Shown in pieces: positions 8,408 to 18,072 of a DNA stretch of 64,000 nt. The notes under the pieces are model-generated. The model saw nothing but the letters and a program-made list of their open reading frames with translations. It had not been told where the DNA came from and made no database searches. A program made the position numbers and the translations under genes. How positions within the stretch are numbered: the stretch's first letter is position 1; each line of letters starts with the position of its first letter. This DNA is from Paenibacillus tepidiphilus. GTDB lineage: Bacteria > Bacillota > Bacilli > Paenibacillales > Paenibacillaceae. The stretch is taken from NCBI RefSeq assembly GCF_008635795.1, contig NZ_VWRQ01000006.1:248001-312000 (forward strand), read 5' to 3'.

Positions 8408-10920
8408 TGACACCGAACAATCGCAAAGTCATCACCCGCCTCTCGCTGCGCAGCCTGAGGGCTGCTCCAATGCGCAACCTGGCTGTCATCTGCGCCACTG
8501 TTCTGACCACTTTGCTCATCACCTCCATCTTTACCATGGTTATGAGCATTAACAAATCCATGGAGCTGGCCCAGATGAAGACGGCCGGCGGCGATTTTCA
8601 CGGGTCCTTCAAGTATCTCACCCGGGAACAGGTGGAGACGCTTAAGGCCCATCCCTCTATCCGCGAATCTGCAATCTCCCTGCAGACCGGAAGATTGAGC
8701 AACGCAGTCTTCACACAAAGCCCGGTAGAGGTTCTCCAGATTGATGAAAGCTATGCCCGACACGGATTTGTTAACTTTGTTGAAGGTGGACTTCCCGCCA
8801 GGGAAGAAGAAGTCGTGCTGAGCACCTGGGTGCTCGACAAGCTGGAGATTCCGCATAAGCTTGGGGAGCGGGTGCCGCTTAAGATCGATATCGGAGGACA
8901 GGTGATCACCGGGGATTTTATACTGTCCGGATATTATGAAGCCGATAAGAATCTGGCGATGGCCGGTCTGGCTTTTGTGTCCAAAGCGTTTACAGACAAG
9001 AATCTCGCGGGATTAGATCCGGTTCTCTCCAAGGACAGCGGATCATATGTAAATACTTACGTTCTCTCCGTCATGTTCAGCAGCTCGGTCAATATTGAGA
9101 ACAAGATCCGGAAGGTGCTTGCCGATACCGGGCTGGATGTCGATTATGGTGTGAACTGGGCTTACACCGCGACTACGCTGGCGGACAATCCCCTCTCCGT
9201 CCTGCCTTACCTGGCGGTTGTGGTGGTTATCATGTTTAGCGGCTATTTGCTGATCTATAATATTTTCTATATTTCCGTCGTGCGGGATGTTAAATTCTAC
9301 GGACTGCTCAAGGCCATCGGTACGACTCCGAGACAGTTAAGGCGGGTGATTACAGCACAGGCTAAGCTGCTCTATCTCGCTGCTTTGCCGGTTGGCCTGG
9401 GGTCAGGCTACGCAGTCGGTCGGCTGCTGGTACCGATGTTGAACAGTTTTTCCGGCGAGACGATGGAGAGTGCTTACTCGGCCAGCCCGTGGATCTTCGT
9501 CTTTGCCGCTCTCTTCTCTTATTTGACCGTACGGATAGCCGCAAGCAAGCCCGGCCGGATGGCTGCCCGGATTGCTCCGGTAGAAGCCGTGAAATACGCC
9601 GGAATCAATGCCGGAGCCCGCAAGCTCAAACGTTCCAAACGGGGAGCCCGGCTATACAGCATGGCATTCACGAATATTTTACGCCAGCCGAAAAAGCTGG
9701 TGCTTATGATTACCTCCCTTGCTTTAAGCGTCGTTTTGTTCGGGATCATCTTCACCTTAATTTCCTCGCTGGACGTCAATAAATATCTGAATTCCTATAT
9801 TGCCGGGGATTTAGTGATCCGCAATAAACCGAATCTTGTGCACGTAGAAGGCGAGCGGCCGGGAGATGCCTACCAGTTGTCGGAAAAATTCCTACCTGTA
9901 CTGGGATCACTGGACGGGGTCGAACGTGTGGACAATGTATTTTATAAAACTGAGCTGTATCCCCCCGACGAGGCTATGCTGGCCGCCCTGAAGAAGGATG
10001 ACAAATCCCGCACTTCATGGAAATGGGAGAGCAACCCCATTCTGCTTAATCTTTACGGCATCGATGCCGGCTGGTACGACCATGTTCCGCAGGATATTAT
10101 AGAAGGCACGTTCGATCGAACGAAATTTGACACCGGAAACTACGTGCTGGTCAGCGAAGCGATATTCAGTCCGGAAGACTATCAGACCTATTACCATCCA
10201 GGCGATAAAATCACATATAAAGGGCTTGGGAAAAGCTATGAAGTGATGGCTGTCGTGAAATCGGGGGCGCTGGAAGCGGCCGTTATGCAGATGTCCTTCG
10301 CATTCGGCTATAACGCCTTTTTGCCGGCTGCAGAATTGACCAAAGCTCTGCCGGCGGGAAGCGAACCGGCCATGGCCTTATCTTCGACGCTGCAGGTTAA
10401 TCCAGACAAGCTGGAAAGTGTAGAGCAGGTCCTCAAATCACTGACTGCGGCAGCCGATGAACTGACCGTTAAATCCCGGGAAGATTACCGGCAGGAGCTG
10501 GGCCGCTTCATCCGGGTGATTCAGACGCTGGGCTACGGGCTAAGCTTTGTCATCGCGCTCATTGGAATCCTTAATTATGTCAATACTGTCGTTACAGGAG
10601 TGATTAACCGGAAGCACGAATTCGCATTGCTGGAGAGCGTAGGCATGACCCGGAAGCAGCTCAAACGGGTGCTTGTCTATGAAGGACTCTATAATGCCCT
10701 TTGTGTAACAGCCGTCATCTCCACCGCAGGTGCGCTGCTTACCTATACTGTGGCGCGGAGTGTCGCGGCGAATATTGTGTTTACCAACTTCCGGATGAAC
10801 TGGCTGCCCTTTATTCTCACCGTGCCGATTCTGCTCGTCATTGCTTACGCCGTGACGGTAAGCTCCTATCGGATGCTGGCCAAGAATACGCTCGTGGAAA
10901 GGCTGCGGCAGCCGGAGTAA
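8404..10920 (+). CDS. Large FtsX/MacB-type ABC permease
   Basis: An 838-residue permease with two repeats of one helix, a ~220-240-residue extracellular domain and three helices: helices near 25-48, 263-290, 318-340, 358-380, then 437-460, 706-730, 758-785 and 800-822. Both FtsX domains end in the expected multi-helix block. This differs from BceB (ten helices, one large loop) and fits Vex/MacB-like exporters or lipoprotein-release-type mechanotransmitters. With the preceding kinase and regulator it probably forms a sensing and efflux module for a cell-wall-active compound; the substrate is unknown. Confidence 0.88.
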   Translation: MMTPNNRKVITRLSLRSLRAAPMRNLAVICATVLTTLLITSIFTMVMSINKSMELAQMKTAGGDFHGSFKYLTREQVETLKAHPSIRESAISLQTGRLSNAVFTQSPVEVLQIDESYARHGFVNFVEGGLPAREEEVVLSTWVLDKLEIPHKLGERVPLKIDIGGQVITGDFILSGYYEADKNLAMAGLAFVSKAFTDKNLAGLDPVLSKDSGSYVNTYVLSVMFSSSVNIENKIRKVLADTGLDVDYGVNWAYTATTLADNPLSVLPYLAVVVVIMFSGYLLIYNIFYISVVRDVKFYGLLKAIGTTPRQLRRVITAQAKLLYLAALPVGLGSGYAVGRLLVPMLNSFSGETMESAYSASPWIFVFAALFSYLTVRIAASKPGRMAARIAPVEAVKYAGINAGARKLKRSKRGARLYSMAFTNILRQPKKLVLMITSLALSVVLFGIIFTLISSLDVNKYLNSYIAGDLVIRNKPNLVHVEGERPGDAYQLSEKFLPVLGSLDGVERVDNVFYKTELYPPDEAMLAALKKDDKSRTSWKWESNPILLNLYGIDAGWYDHVPQDIIEGTFDRTKFDTGNYVLVSEAIFSPEDYQTYYHPGDKITYKGLGKSYEVMAVVKSGALEAAVMQMSFAFGYNAFLPAAELTKALPAGSEPAMALSSTLQVNPDKLESVEQVLKSLTAAADELTVKSREDYRQELGRFIRVIQTLGYGLSFVIALIGILNYVNTVVTGVINRKHEFALLESVGMTRKQLKRVLVYEGLYNALCVTAVISTAGALLTYTVARSVAANIVFTNFRMNWLPFILTVPILLVIAYAVTVSSYRMLAKNTLVERLRQPE

Positions 10921-11043
10921 GCGGTTAAGAAACGACATTTGTCCATATTCATTCTGCTTTTCTCCATACGCTTGGCCGGAAAACAGTCTTATAATGGGGC
11001 TGTCGCAACATTAAATATGTGCCAACTCCGGGAGGTTATAACC

Positions 11044-13233
11044 TTGTCTATTCACGTTGATGCGGAGCGCCGCATCTTCCACCTGCAAACGCTTAACACG
11101 AGCTACATCCTGGGCATCGCCCGGGACAAATATCCGATGCAGCTCCACTATGGCAAAAGACTCCGGGGTACAGACGTCTCCGATCTGTTCCAGCCGCAAG
11201 CCCGGGCCTTCAGCACCACCGTCGATCCGTCCGACGCCGATTTCTCGCTGGATACGCTGGCCCACGAATATCCCGGCTATGGCTCGGGCGATTTCCGTGA
11301 GCCCGCCTATGAAGCCGAGCTGCCGAACGGGACAACCGTCACGGAGCTTGCTTATGTGTCTTACTCCATTGTCCAAGGCAAGCCTGCGCTGGCCGGCCTT
11401 CCTGCTGTCTATGCCGAAGGAGAGGAAGAAGCCGAGACGCTGGTCATTGTGCTTGAGGATGCCGCAGCCGGACTGCGTGCCGAGCTGTCCTATTCCGTGC
11501 TGAACGGCTTCGACGCCATTATCCGTTCGGCGAGGCTGACCAACATTGGTTCCGGAGCGCTGAAGCTGAACCGGGCGCTATCCGTGGCGCTTGACCTGCC
11601 GCATGATCAGTTCGAGCTGATTCAGCTCTCCGGCTCCTGGGCCCGCGAGCGCCATCTCGTCCGCGCCCCGCTGCACAGCGGCCGCCAGGGCATTGACAGC
11701 AAGCGCGGCGCCAGCAGCCATCAGCAGAACCCGTTCCTCGCCCTGCTCTCTCCGCACGCGGGCGAAGATAACGGTGAAGCCTACGGCTTCAGCCTGGTGT
11801 ACAGCGGCAACTTCGTTGCCGGTGCCGATGTCGACCAATACGGCACGACCCGTGTCACCATGGGCATTAACCCGTTCGGCTTCCGCTGGAACCTCGCACC
11901 GGGCGAAAGCTTCCAGACCCCGGAAGCGGTGCTCGTCTATTCGGACAGCGGCATCGGCGGCATGTCGCGCACTTACCACCGGCTGTACCGCACCCGCCTG
12001 GCGCGCGGCCTGTTCCGCGACGAGCCGCGTCCGGTGCTGATCAACAACTGGGAGGCGACATATTTCGGCTTCGACGCCGATAAGATCGAAGCCATCGCCC
12101 GTGCCGGACAGGAGCTGGGCATCGAGCTGTTCGTGCTCGACGACGGCTGGTTCGGCCGCCGCGACGACGATACGACCTCGCTCGGCGACTGGTTCGTCGA
12201 CACCCGCAAGCTGCCGGACGGCCTCGGCGATCTCGCCGAGCGGGTCAAGCGGCTCGGCATGCAGTTCGGCCTCTGGTTCGAGCCGGAGATGGTCTCGCCG
12301 GACAGCGAGCTGTACCGCGCACATCCCGACTGGTGCCTGCATGTGCCGGATCGCAGACGCAGCCAGGGCCGCAACCAGCTCATTCTCGATCTGTCGCGCC
12401 AGGAAGTCTGCGACTATATTATTGAAGCGGTCGGCAGCGTGCTGTCCTCCGCACCGATTACCTACGTCAAATGGGATATGAACCGCCATATGACCGAGAT
12501 CGGCTCCGCCTCCCTGCCGCCGGAGCGCCAAGGCGAGACCGCACACCGCTACATGCTCGGCTTGTACCGGGTCATGGATGAGATCACCGCGAAGTTCCCG
12601 CATGTGCTGTTCGAGAGCTGCTCGGGCGGCGGCGGCCGCTTCGATCCGGGTATCCTGCACTACATGCCGCAGACCTGGACCAGCGACAATACCGATGCGG
12701 TGGAGCGTCTGAAGATCCAGTACGGCACCAGCATCGTCTATCCGGCCAGCGCCATGGGCGCGCATATCTCAGCCGTGCCGAACCATCAGGTGCACCGTAG
12801 TACACCGCTGTCGATGCGCGGCGATGTGGCGATGTCGGGCAACTTCGGCTATGAGCTGGACCTGACCGCGCTTACACCGGAGGAGCGGGAAGAAGCGGCC
12901 GCACAGGTCGCCTTCTACAAGGAGATCCGCTCGCTCGTCCAGCAGGGCGACATGTACCGGCTGCGCTCGCCGTTCGAGGGCAACGAGACGGCGTGGATGT
13001 TCGTCTCGCCGGACCGCGGCGAAGCACTGGTCGGCTACTTCCGCGTGCTGGCCGGACCGAACGCGCCGCAAGCCCGGCTCCGCCTGCAAGGACTTGATCC
13101 GGACAAGGATTATGTCCTGCAGGAGACCGGCGCGGTCTACGGCGGCGACCGCCTGATGCATGCCGGCCTGATTCTGCCGCAGCTGCACGGCGACTTCCGC
13201 AGCAAGCTGCTGCATTTTGTAGCGGTGTCGTAA
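11044..13233 (+). CDS. Alpha-galactosidase, glycoside hydrolase family 36
   Basis: A 729-residue GH36 enzyme that releases alpha-1,6-galactose from raffinose-type sugars and galactomannan oligomers. It has no signal peptide. A TTG start at 11044 is chosen because GGGAGG lies 8 bases upstream. With this start the catalytic residues fall at D478 (YVKWDMNR, nucleophile) and D548 (WTSDNTD, acid/base), the numbers I recall for the Geobacillus enzyme, which supports the start. Upstream ATGs at 10939 and 11018 lack such a site. It is a single gene closed by a terminator, with no sugar transporter next to it. Confidence 0.93.
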   Translation: MSIHVDAERRIFHLQTLNTSYILGIARDKYPMQLHYGKRLRGTDVSDLFQPQARAFSTTVDPSDADFSLDTLAHEYPGYGSGDFREPAYEAELPNGTTVTELAYVSYSIVQGKPALAGLPAVYAEGEEEAETLVIVLEDAAAGLRAELSYSVLNGFDAIIRSARLTNIGSGALKLNRALSVALDLPHDQFELIQLSGSWARERHLVRAPLHSGRQGIDSKRGASSHQQNPFLALLSPHAGEDNGEAYGFSLVYSGNFVAGADVDQYGTTRVTMGINPFGFRWNLAPGESFQTPEAVLVYSDSGIGGMSRTYHRLYRTRLARGLFRDEPRPVLINNWEATYFGFDADKIEAIARAGQELGIELFVLDDGWFGRRDDDTTSLGDWFVDTRKLPDGLGDLAERVKRLGMQFGLWFEPEMVSPDSELYRAHPDWCLHVPDRRRSQGRNQLILDLSRQEVCDYIIEAVGSVLSSAPITYVKWDMNRHMTEIGSASLPPERQGETAHRYMLGLYRVMDEITAKFPHVLFESCSGGGGRFDPGILHYMPQTWTSDNTDAVERLKIQYGTSIVYPASAMGAHISAVPNHQVHRSTPLSMRGDVAMSGNFGYELDLTALTPEEREEAAAQVAFYKEIRSLVQQGDMYRLRSPFEGNETAWMFVSPDRGEALVGYFRVLAGPNAPQARLRLQGLDPDKDYVLQETGAVYGGDRLMHAGLILPQLHGDFRSKLLHFVAVS

Positions 13234-13256
13234 AGGATAATATAGCAGCAACACAA

Positions 13257-13291
13257 AGTGCCCCGATAACCATGTATGGTGTTGGGGCTCT
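13257..13291 (+). terminator. Terminator after the alpha-galactosidase gene
   Basis: CCCCGATAACC pairs imperfectly with GGTGTTGGGG around an ATGTATG loop and is followed by CTCTTTCTGTTGTTT. It lies about 25 bases after the stop. Confidence 0.65.
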
Positions 13292-13500
13292 TTCTGTTGT
13301 TTATGGAGGCTCATCTAAATACTAGCCGTTGTTCTGAAATTGCTTTGAACGGCGTCATGCCGACCTTGCTCCAGCCAGCGGGTAACGCATGACGGGCATG
13401 GCAAGCTGTGGTTCAAAACTTGCGACCTGTAGTGAAACAATCCGTGCTGGCATCACGTAAAGAAAAGCATACCTATACTATACTTTAGGGAGTGAACGGC

Positions 13501-14451
13501 ATGAATCAAAGCAAGATCGAAGAGCTTCGGGCAGAGTTAAGAAAACTGTCTGCCCGGCAGGGGCGTCAGTACAAGCTGGATGCCATGCTGCGTGATCTTG
13601 ACAAGCGGGAACGGGAGCTGGGAAATGAGGAATACCGACTGAAGACGATACTGGAGAAGGAAGAAGCCGATGTGGAGCGTCTGGAGAAGGTGACACTGAC
13701 TTCGATTTTTCATACCATTACCGGCCAGAAAAAAACGAAGCTTACCCAGGAGCAGCAGGAGGCGTACGCCTCCAGGCTGAAATACGAGGCCGTGCTGAAA
13801 GAGCTTGAGGATTGCAAAACTAGGCGCTATGAGCTGCGTTTGGAAAAAGCCGATCTGGTGAATGCTGCGGCACGGTATGACCTCGTTTTTGCTGAATTGC
13901 AGGAGCTGATGCAGGATGACCCTCGGTTTGCAGAGCAGCTGTGCGAGCTGGAGAAACGGGAAGGCGAAGCGTCCGCTCATTTGAAGGAAATTGATGAAGC
14001 TATTTCTGCCGGTAGAGCGGCACTTAACCAGATCGATCGGATTGAGCAAAGTCTGGGCAGCGCCGAAAGCTGGGGCAAATGGGATTTGTTCGGAGGCGGA
14101 CTGATTGCCGATATGGCCAAGCATTCGCATCTGGACAGCGCGCAGGCCCATGTTGAGTATCTGCAGGTGCTGCTTGGCCGATTCCGCACCGAACTGGCGG
14201 ACGTGAAGATGGACAATCGGCTGGACAACGTTAATATTGAAGGGTTTCACCGGTTTGCGGATTACTTTTTTGACGGGGTCATTGCTGACTGGTCTGTGCT
14301 TTCCCGTATTCAGGAATCCCAAGATAGCGTGCACCAAGTTAAGCGGCATGTAGAACATGCCATGTCCAAATTGTCGAAACTACGCACCGCCTATGCTCAG
14401 GAACAAGGAGGCATTCAGGGGCAGATCTCCAGCCTGGTTGCCCGACCTTGA
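13501..14451 (+). CDS. Hypothetical coiled-coil protein
   Basis: A 316-residue protein of unknown function. It is highly charged and mostly helical, with heptad-like stretches at about 1-60, 85-180 and 255-300. A conserved-looking core around 180-215 (SLGSAESWGKWDLFGGGLIADMAKH split by helices) interrupts the coils. There is no signal peptide or membrane helix. GGGAGTG lies 6 bases before the ATG at 13501, favouring it over GTG at 13492. The gene stands alone between terminators. It resembles uncharacterised Firmicute cytosolic coiled-coil proteins; I assign no function. Confidence 0.75.
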   Translation: MNQSKIEELRAELRKLSARQGRQYKLDAMLRDLDKRERELGNEEYRLKTILEKEEADVERLEKVTLTSIFHTITGQKKTKLTQEQQEAYASRLKYEAVLKELEDCKTRRYELRLEKADLVNAAARYDLVFAELQELMQDDPRFAEQLCELEKREGEASAHLKEIDEAISAGRAALNQIDRIEQSLGSAESWGKWDLFGGGLIADMAKHSHLDSAQAHVEYLQVLLGRFRTELADVKMDNRLDNVNIEGFHRFADYFFDGVIADWSVLSRIQESQDSVHQVKRHVEHAMSKLSKLRTAYAQEQGGIQGQISSLVARP

Positions 14452-14490
14452 AGTTAAGATGCCTCGAGCAGCAGCGTTCACCCAGAAATT

Positions 14491-14539
14491 GAAAACGGGC
14501 CGCCCCTCCCAACCATGACGGGAACAGGGCGGCCGTTTC
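14491..14539. terminator. Hairpin after the coiled-coil gene
   Basis: GAAAACGGGCCGCCC at 14491-14505 pairs with GGGCGGCCGTTTC ending at 14539, with one unpaired base. The stem is strong, with a short T-rich 3' side (TTTCATTTG). Probably a rho-independent terminator for the plus-strand gene ending at 14451. Confidence 0.7.
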
Positions 14540-14634
14540 ATTTGCTCCTATTCAAGAACTCTTTTCGGCTCCCTTTAGCAACTTTATCCTTTTCCTTCCA
14601 TCCAATGACATAGATGACATAGGAGAGTGCCTGC

Positions 14635-16368
14635 ATGAATAAAAGCAATTTTGTACTTACTGCCACCTTTTTGACAGCCATGCTGTCAGGCTGCAGTGCT
14701 GCCGGGAACGCCGGACCATCGCCTGGCCCGGTTCCTAGCCGGGCACACTTTGAGCCGGTGGCACACAGGGAGAAGCTGCCGCTGCTGTCTGCCGAATCGC
14801 TGATACTTACGCATACTTTCGTGGATTTAGAAACCCCATTCACGGAACAGGATGAAATTGATCTGTTTATGAATGCCATCCACAGCGCGGAGCGGATCGA
14901 AGGAATCCTGGATACGGGTATACCGGATTATGAGATGGTGGTTGGGGAAGCAGACGGCACGAAGCATACCTTTCGGCTGTGGATTAAGGAGAACGAAGAA
15001 CAAGCTATGCTGATGGATATTGAGGATACTTATAGCGGGTACACGGTTCCGGAGCCGATCACGGCTAAATTGAAAGAAGTGCTATGGGCCTCGCCCGAGA
15101 TCGAACATTTAACTTTTGAAACAAAACGGAATGCTGACGGATTACTCGTCGCTGTACCGGCAGGATTACGAAATGACCAATACAGCATCGGCGGCGGAAC
15201 CGTTCTCCAATGGAATGGAATGACGTATGTGAGCATGCATCTTTTTTATGGTGATCACAATATGATTAATGCCTTGGTCGCCCATGAGCCCGCTTCTGAT
15301 GATGCGGAAGTGATCTGGAGCGAGCAGCTGAACAATTCGAACAACCGGTGGAATAATGCGTTTATTGGCAGCTATAAACCTCTGTATCCTTTAGATGAAC
15401 GACGCCTGCTGTTTCTTGAGCCGGAGCTTACCGCCGATGCGGGGCAATTTCATATCTCCGTCTATGACAGCGAGAACGGTTCCATTGAACGGTTACGTGA
15501 AAATTTCTGGCCGCTCACTGACAATTACGACTATATCTATCAATCGCACTGGAATGCGGAGAAACAGACGCTGTTCATGCAAAGCTATCTGGGAAATGTA
15601 TGGTTCTATAATTTCAAAACAGGCGGGGATAACGTTCATCCGCTGAAATTCCAAGTCATCCCCCATTCGACCACCGGGGTTCCTTCTCTTTTCCTGTCAC
15701 CGTCTTTCGACCACTTCGCATTTGACGATGAAAGCGGCACGGTTGGTTTCTACGACAGTGTGGGGACTCGACTGAATACGGTAACACCGGAGGGTGGCAC
15801 GCCTTCCGAATTAATCAAATGGAGCCCGAAAGGCTCGGTTGCCTGGATGGAGCAGGCGGATAACATCGAAGACCGGATATTAGATATCGATATTGATTAC
15901 ATGAAGATAGCGCCCGAGAGAGTCCAGTTTTACAGTCCCGACGGACAGCCGCTGGGATCGGTCGAGGCTGAGGATTACGTGGAGGTTCGTTCCATTGAAG
16001 TAGCGGGATGGCTGGACGAGCAGGTAGCCGTGCTTAAAACTTATACGGTGTATCCCGCCTTGTCGGCTGGTGCGGAACCTGACCAGACCGATTCCGATAA
16101 GACTTATTCGGATGGAGCAGGGTCGAGCGAGACTAGGACGAGTGCAACTGGACCGGATGGGGCTTATGTGAGCCAGACTGGGCTGAGGGTGAAGGATGAA
16201 GCATTTTTCCTCTACAATGTCCGTACCAAAGAGAAAGGCGACATCATCCAAACAATGCCCGCCGGCGCAACCTTGATTAAAGACAAGAGACAAGGCTACA
16301 GTGAATCGCTCGGGGACCATGCCGGTGCAACAGTGACCCGAGAGGCGATAATTTTTGATGCAAAATAA
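14635..16368 (+). CDS. Putative lipoprotein of unknown function
   Basis: A 577-residue exported lipoprotein: the signal peptide ends in a lipobox LSGC with lipidated Cys at residue 20. Residues about 40-150 hold a small alpha/beta segment (TEQDEIDLFMNAIHSA and TFRLWIKENEEQAML), resembling domains of Bacillus YhfM-like lipoproteins. Much of the rest is beta-rich with aromatic/Asp turns compatible with a propeller, and there is a low-complexity Ser/Thr/Gly stretch near residues 485-520. AGGAGAG precedes the ATG. It stands alone between terminators. The function is not recognised. Confidence 0.72.
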   Translation: MNKSNFVLTATFLTAMLSGCSAAGNAGPSPGPVPSRAHFEPVAHREKLPLLSAESLILTHTFVDLETPFTEQDEIDLFMNAIHSAERIEGILDTGIPDYEMVVGEADGTKHTFRLWIKENEEQAMLMDIEDTYSGYTVPEPITAKLKEVLWASPEIEHLTFETKRNADGLLVAVPAGLRNDQYSIGGGTVLQWNGMTYVSMHLFYGDHNMINALVAHEPASDDAEVIWSEQLNNSNNRWNNAFIGSYKPLYPLDERRLLFLEPELTADAGQFHISVYDSENGSIERLRENFWPLTDNYDYIYQSHWNAEKQTLFMQSYLGNVWFYNFKTGGDNVHPLKFQVIPHSTTGVPSLFLSPSFDHFAFDDESGTVGFYDSVGTRLNTVTPEGGTPSELIKWSPKGSVAWMEQADNIEDRILDIDIDYMKIAPERVQFYSPDGQPLGSVEAEDYVEVRSIEVAGWLDEQVAVLKTYTVYPALSAGAEPDQTDSDKTYSDGAGSSETRTSATGPDGAYVSQTGLRVKDEAFFLYNVRTKEKGDIIQTMPAGATLIKDKRQGYSESLGDHAGATVTREAIIFDAK

Positions 16369-16440
16369 CGAGACTGTCTTCCTCGGCGCAGGTTGGTTAT
16401 AGGCGAAATGGTTGGTGACGGGATGGTTGGTGTAAAGGGC

Positions 16441-16476
16441 GAAAACTCCACGGTCAAAAATGACCGTGGAGTTTTC
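16441..16476. terminator. Bidirectional terminator between the lipoprotein gene and metQ
   Basis: A perfect 16-bp inverted repeat, GAAAACTCCACGGTCA / TGACCGTGGAGTTTTC, around an AAAA loop. It lies between convergent genes and has A/T flanks that can terminate both. Confidence 0.88.
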
Positions 16477-16498
16477 GGGAATTGTGATTTCTACCAGC

Positions 16499-17347
16499 TT
16501 ATTCAAATGCCGGAAGCGCAATCTCCGCGTAGTTATCTTCCAGGAACTTCTTCACTTCCGGTCCGCTAATGCGCTTCGCCAGCTTCTGGATGGCGTCCGA
16601 ATCCTGATTATCCTCGCGCGCCACCAGAGTGATGGTGAACTCGGAGTCTTCGCGTTCGGTAATCAGCGCATCCTTCTTGGGCGTCAAGCCGAGCGGGCTG
16701 GCATAGGCCGGAGTCATCGCTACCAGATCGGCGTCATCGTACATGCGGGCCAGCATCAGCAGATCCACTTCCTCGAACTTGTAATTCTTCGGATTCTCCG
16801 TAATATCCGCCTGTGTTGCCTGAATGCCTACGCCTTCCTTCAGCGTGATGAGACCGGCATCGGCGAACATTTGCAGCGAGCGGCCGATATTGGAAGGGTC
16901 GTTGGCCATCACCAGTGTTGCACCCTCAGGCAGCTCTTCAATCGTCTTATACTGCTTGGAGTATCCGCCGTAAATGGCGTCATACACCGGCTGCACAGCA
17001 ACCAGATTGGCATCCTTGCTGTCGTTGAACTGCTGCATGTACGGGACATGCTGGAAGAAGTTCGCATCCACCTCTTTATTGGCCAGCGCTTCGTTCGGCT
17101 GCACATTGTCGGAGAGCACCACAATCTCCATGTCCACTCCATCTTCAAGCAGCAGCGGCTTTACAATGTCAAGAATATCGGTCATCGGCGGAATCAGCGA
17201 GGCGACCTTGATCTTCACGGGTTCGGCGGCGGCATTTCCGGCATTGGCATCGTTTCCGGTTGCCGCGTTATTCCCCCCGTTGTTATTGGCACAGCCGGAG
17301 ACGACCAGAACGAGCAGTGTGAGCAAAGCGAGCAGTGATTTCTTCAT
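16499..17347 (-). CDS. metQ: Methionine-binding lipoprotein MetQ (NlpA family)
   Basis: A 282-residue substrate-binding lipoprotein. The ATG at 17347 begins MKKSLLALLTLLVLVVSGC, lipidated at Cys19, followed by an Asn/Gly/Ala linker and the NlpA fold (KVASLIPPMTDILD, DANFFQHVPYMQQFN, VAMTPAYASPLG). It captures D/L-methionine or a related compound for MetI/MetN. A longer frame upstream adds only an untypical leader. It is the last gene of metN-metI-metQ, 62 bp after metI. Confidence 0.9.
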   Translation of the reverse strand: MKKSLLALLTLLVLVVSGCANNNGGNNAATGNDANAGNAAAEPVKIKVASLIPPMTDILDIVKPLLLEDGVDMEIVVLSDNVQPNEALANKEVDANFFQHVPYMQQFNDSKDANLVAVQPVYDAIYGGYSKQYKTIEELPEGATLVMANDPSNIGRSLQMFADAGLITLKEGVGIQATQADITENPKNYKFEEVDLLMLARMYDDADLVAMTPAYASPLGLTPKKDALITEREDSEFTITLVAREDNQDSDAIQKLAKRISGPEVKKFLEDNYAEIALPAFE

Positions 17348-17409
17348 TGGATTAGACAACCCCCATTGGTATATGTTTTTGGTAATACCCAAGCAGTTTT
17401 GACCCAAAA

Positions 17410-18072
17410 TCAGCGTTTGTCGAGCAGTCTGGCCACAGTGCTTCCCGTGAATTGGATCAGCTGGACCAGCACAATCATCACAATAATCGCATAGACCATC
17501 ACTTCCGTCTCGAAGCGCTGGTAGCCGTAACGGATGGCGAAATCGCCGACCCCGCCGCCGCCGACCACACCCATGACCGTCGAGAACGAAATGAAGCTGA
17601 TGGTGGAAGCGGTCAAGCCGAGCACCAGCCCCGAGCGGGCTTCCACATACAGAAACTTGAAGATCAGCGCGATCTTCGACGCGCCCATCGCCCGCGCCGC
17701 TTCGATTGTCCCCCGCGGAACCTCCAGCAGCGATTGCTCCACCAGCCGCGAATAGTAGGCGATGGCGACAATCGACAGCGGCACCGTGGCGGCCATCGTG
17801 CCGATTGCTGTTCCTACCACAAACCGGGTGAAGGGAATCAGTGCCACAACCAGCAGCAGGAACGGAAAGGATCGGACGACGTTCACCACCGCATTCAGCA
17901 GCGCCGACAGCCCCCGGTTCTCATAGAGCTGCCCCTTGCGTGTAAAATAAAGCAGCGTGCCGAGCGGAAGCCCCAGCAGGACCGCCGCACCGATCGAAAT
18001 CCCGACCATCACGAAGGTCTCGCCGATGGACTCCCACATTTGCGCCTCATATTGCTGCAGGCTCTCAAACAT
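17410..18072 (-). CDS. metI: Methionine ABC permease MetI
   Basis: A 220-residue permease with five membrane helices and the EAA-loop segment ARAMGASKIALIFKFLYVEA, as in MetI. The ATG at 18072 (MFESLQQYEAQM) lies inside the end of metN (8-bp overlap), so translation is coupled. It partners with MetN and MetQ for methionine uptake. Confidence 0.9.
   Translation of the reverse strand: MFESLQQYEAQMWESIGETFVMVGISIGAAVLLGLPLGTLLYFTRKGQLYENRGLSALLNAVVNVVRSFPFLLLVVALIPFTRFVVGTAIGTMAATVPLSIVAIAYYSRLVEQSLLEVPRGTIEAARAMGASKIALIFKFLYVEARSGLVLGLTASTISFISFSTVMGVVGGGGVGDFAIRYGYQRFETEVMVYAIIVMIVLVQLIQFTGSTVARLLDKR

Noticed and set aside
10939-11043. N-terminal extension of the alpha-galactosidase from an upstream start
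   Set aside because: The ribosome-binding site fits the TTG at 11044, and catalytic residue numbering from there matches the family enzyme.
11578-12765. A long open frame opposite the alpha-galactosidase gene
   Set aside because: Antisense shadow of a high-GC gene; the plus-strand protein has intact catalytic motifs.
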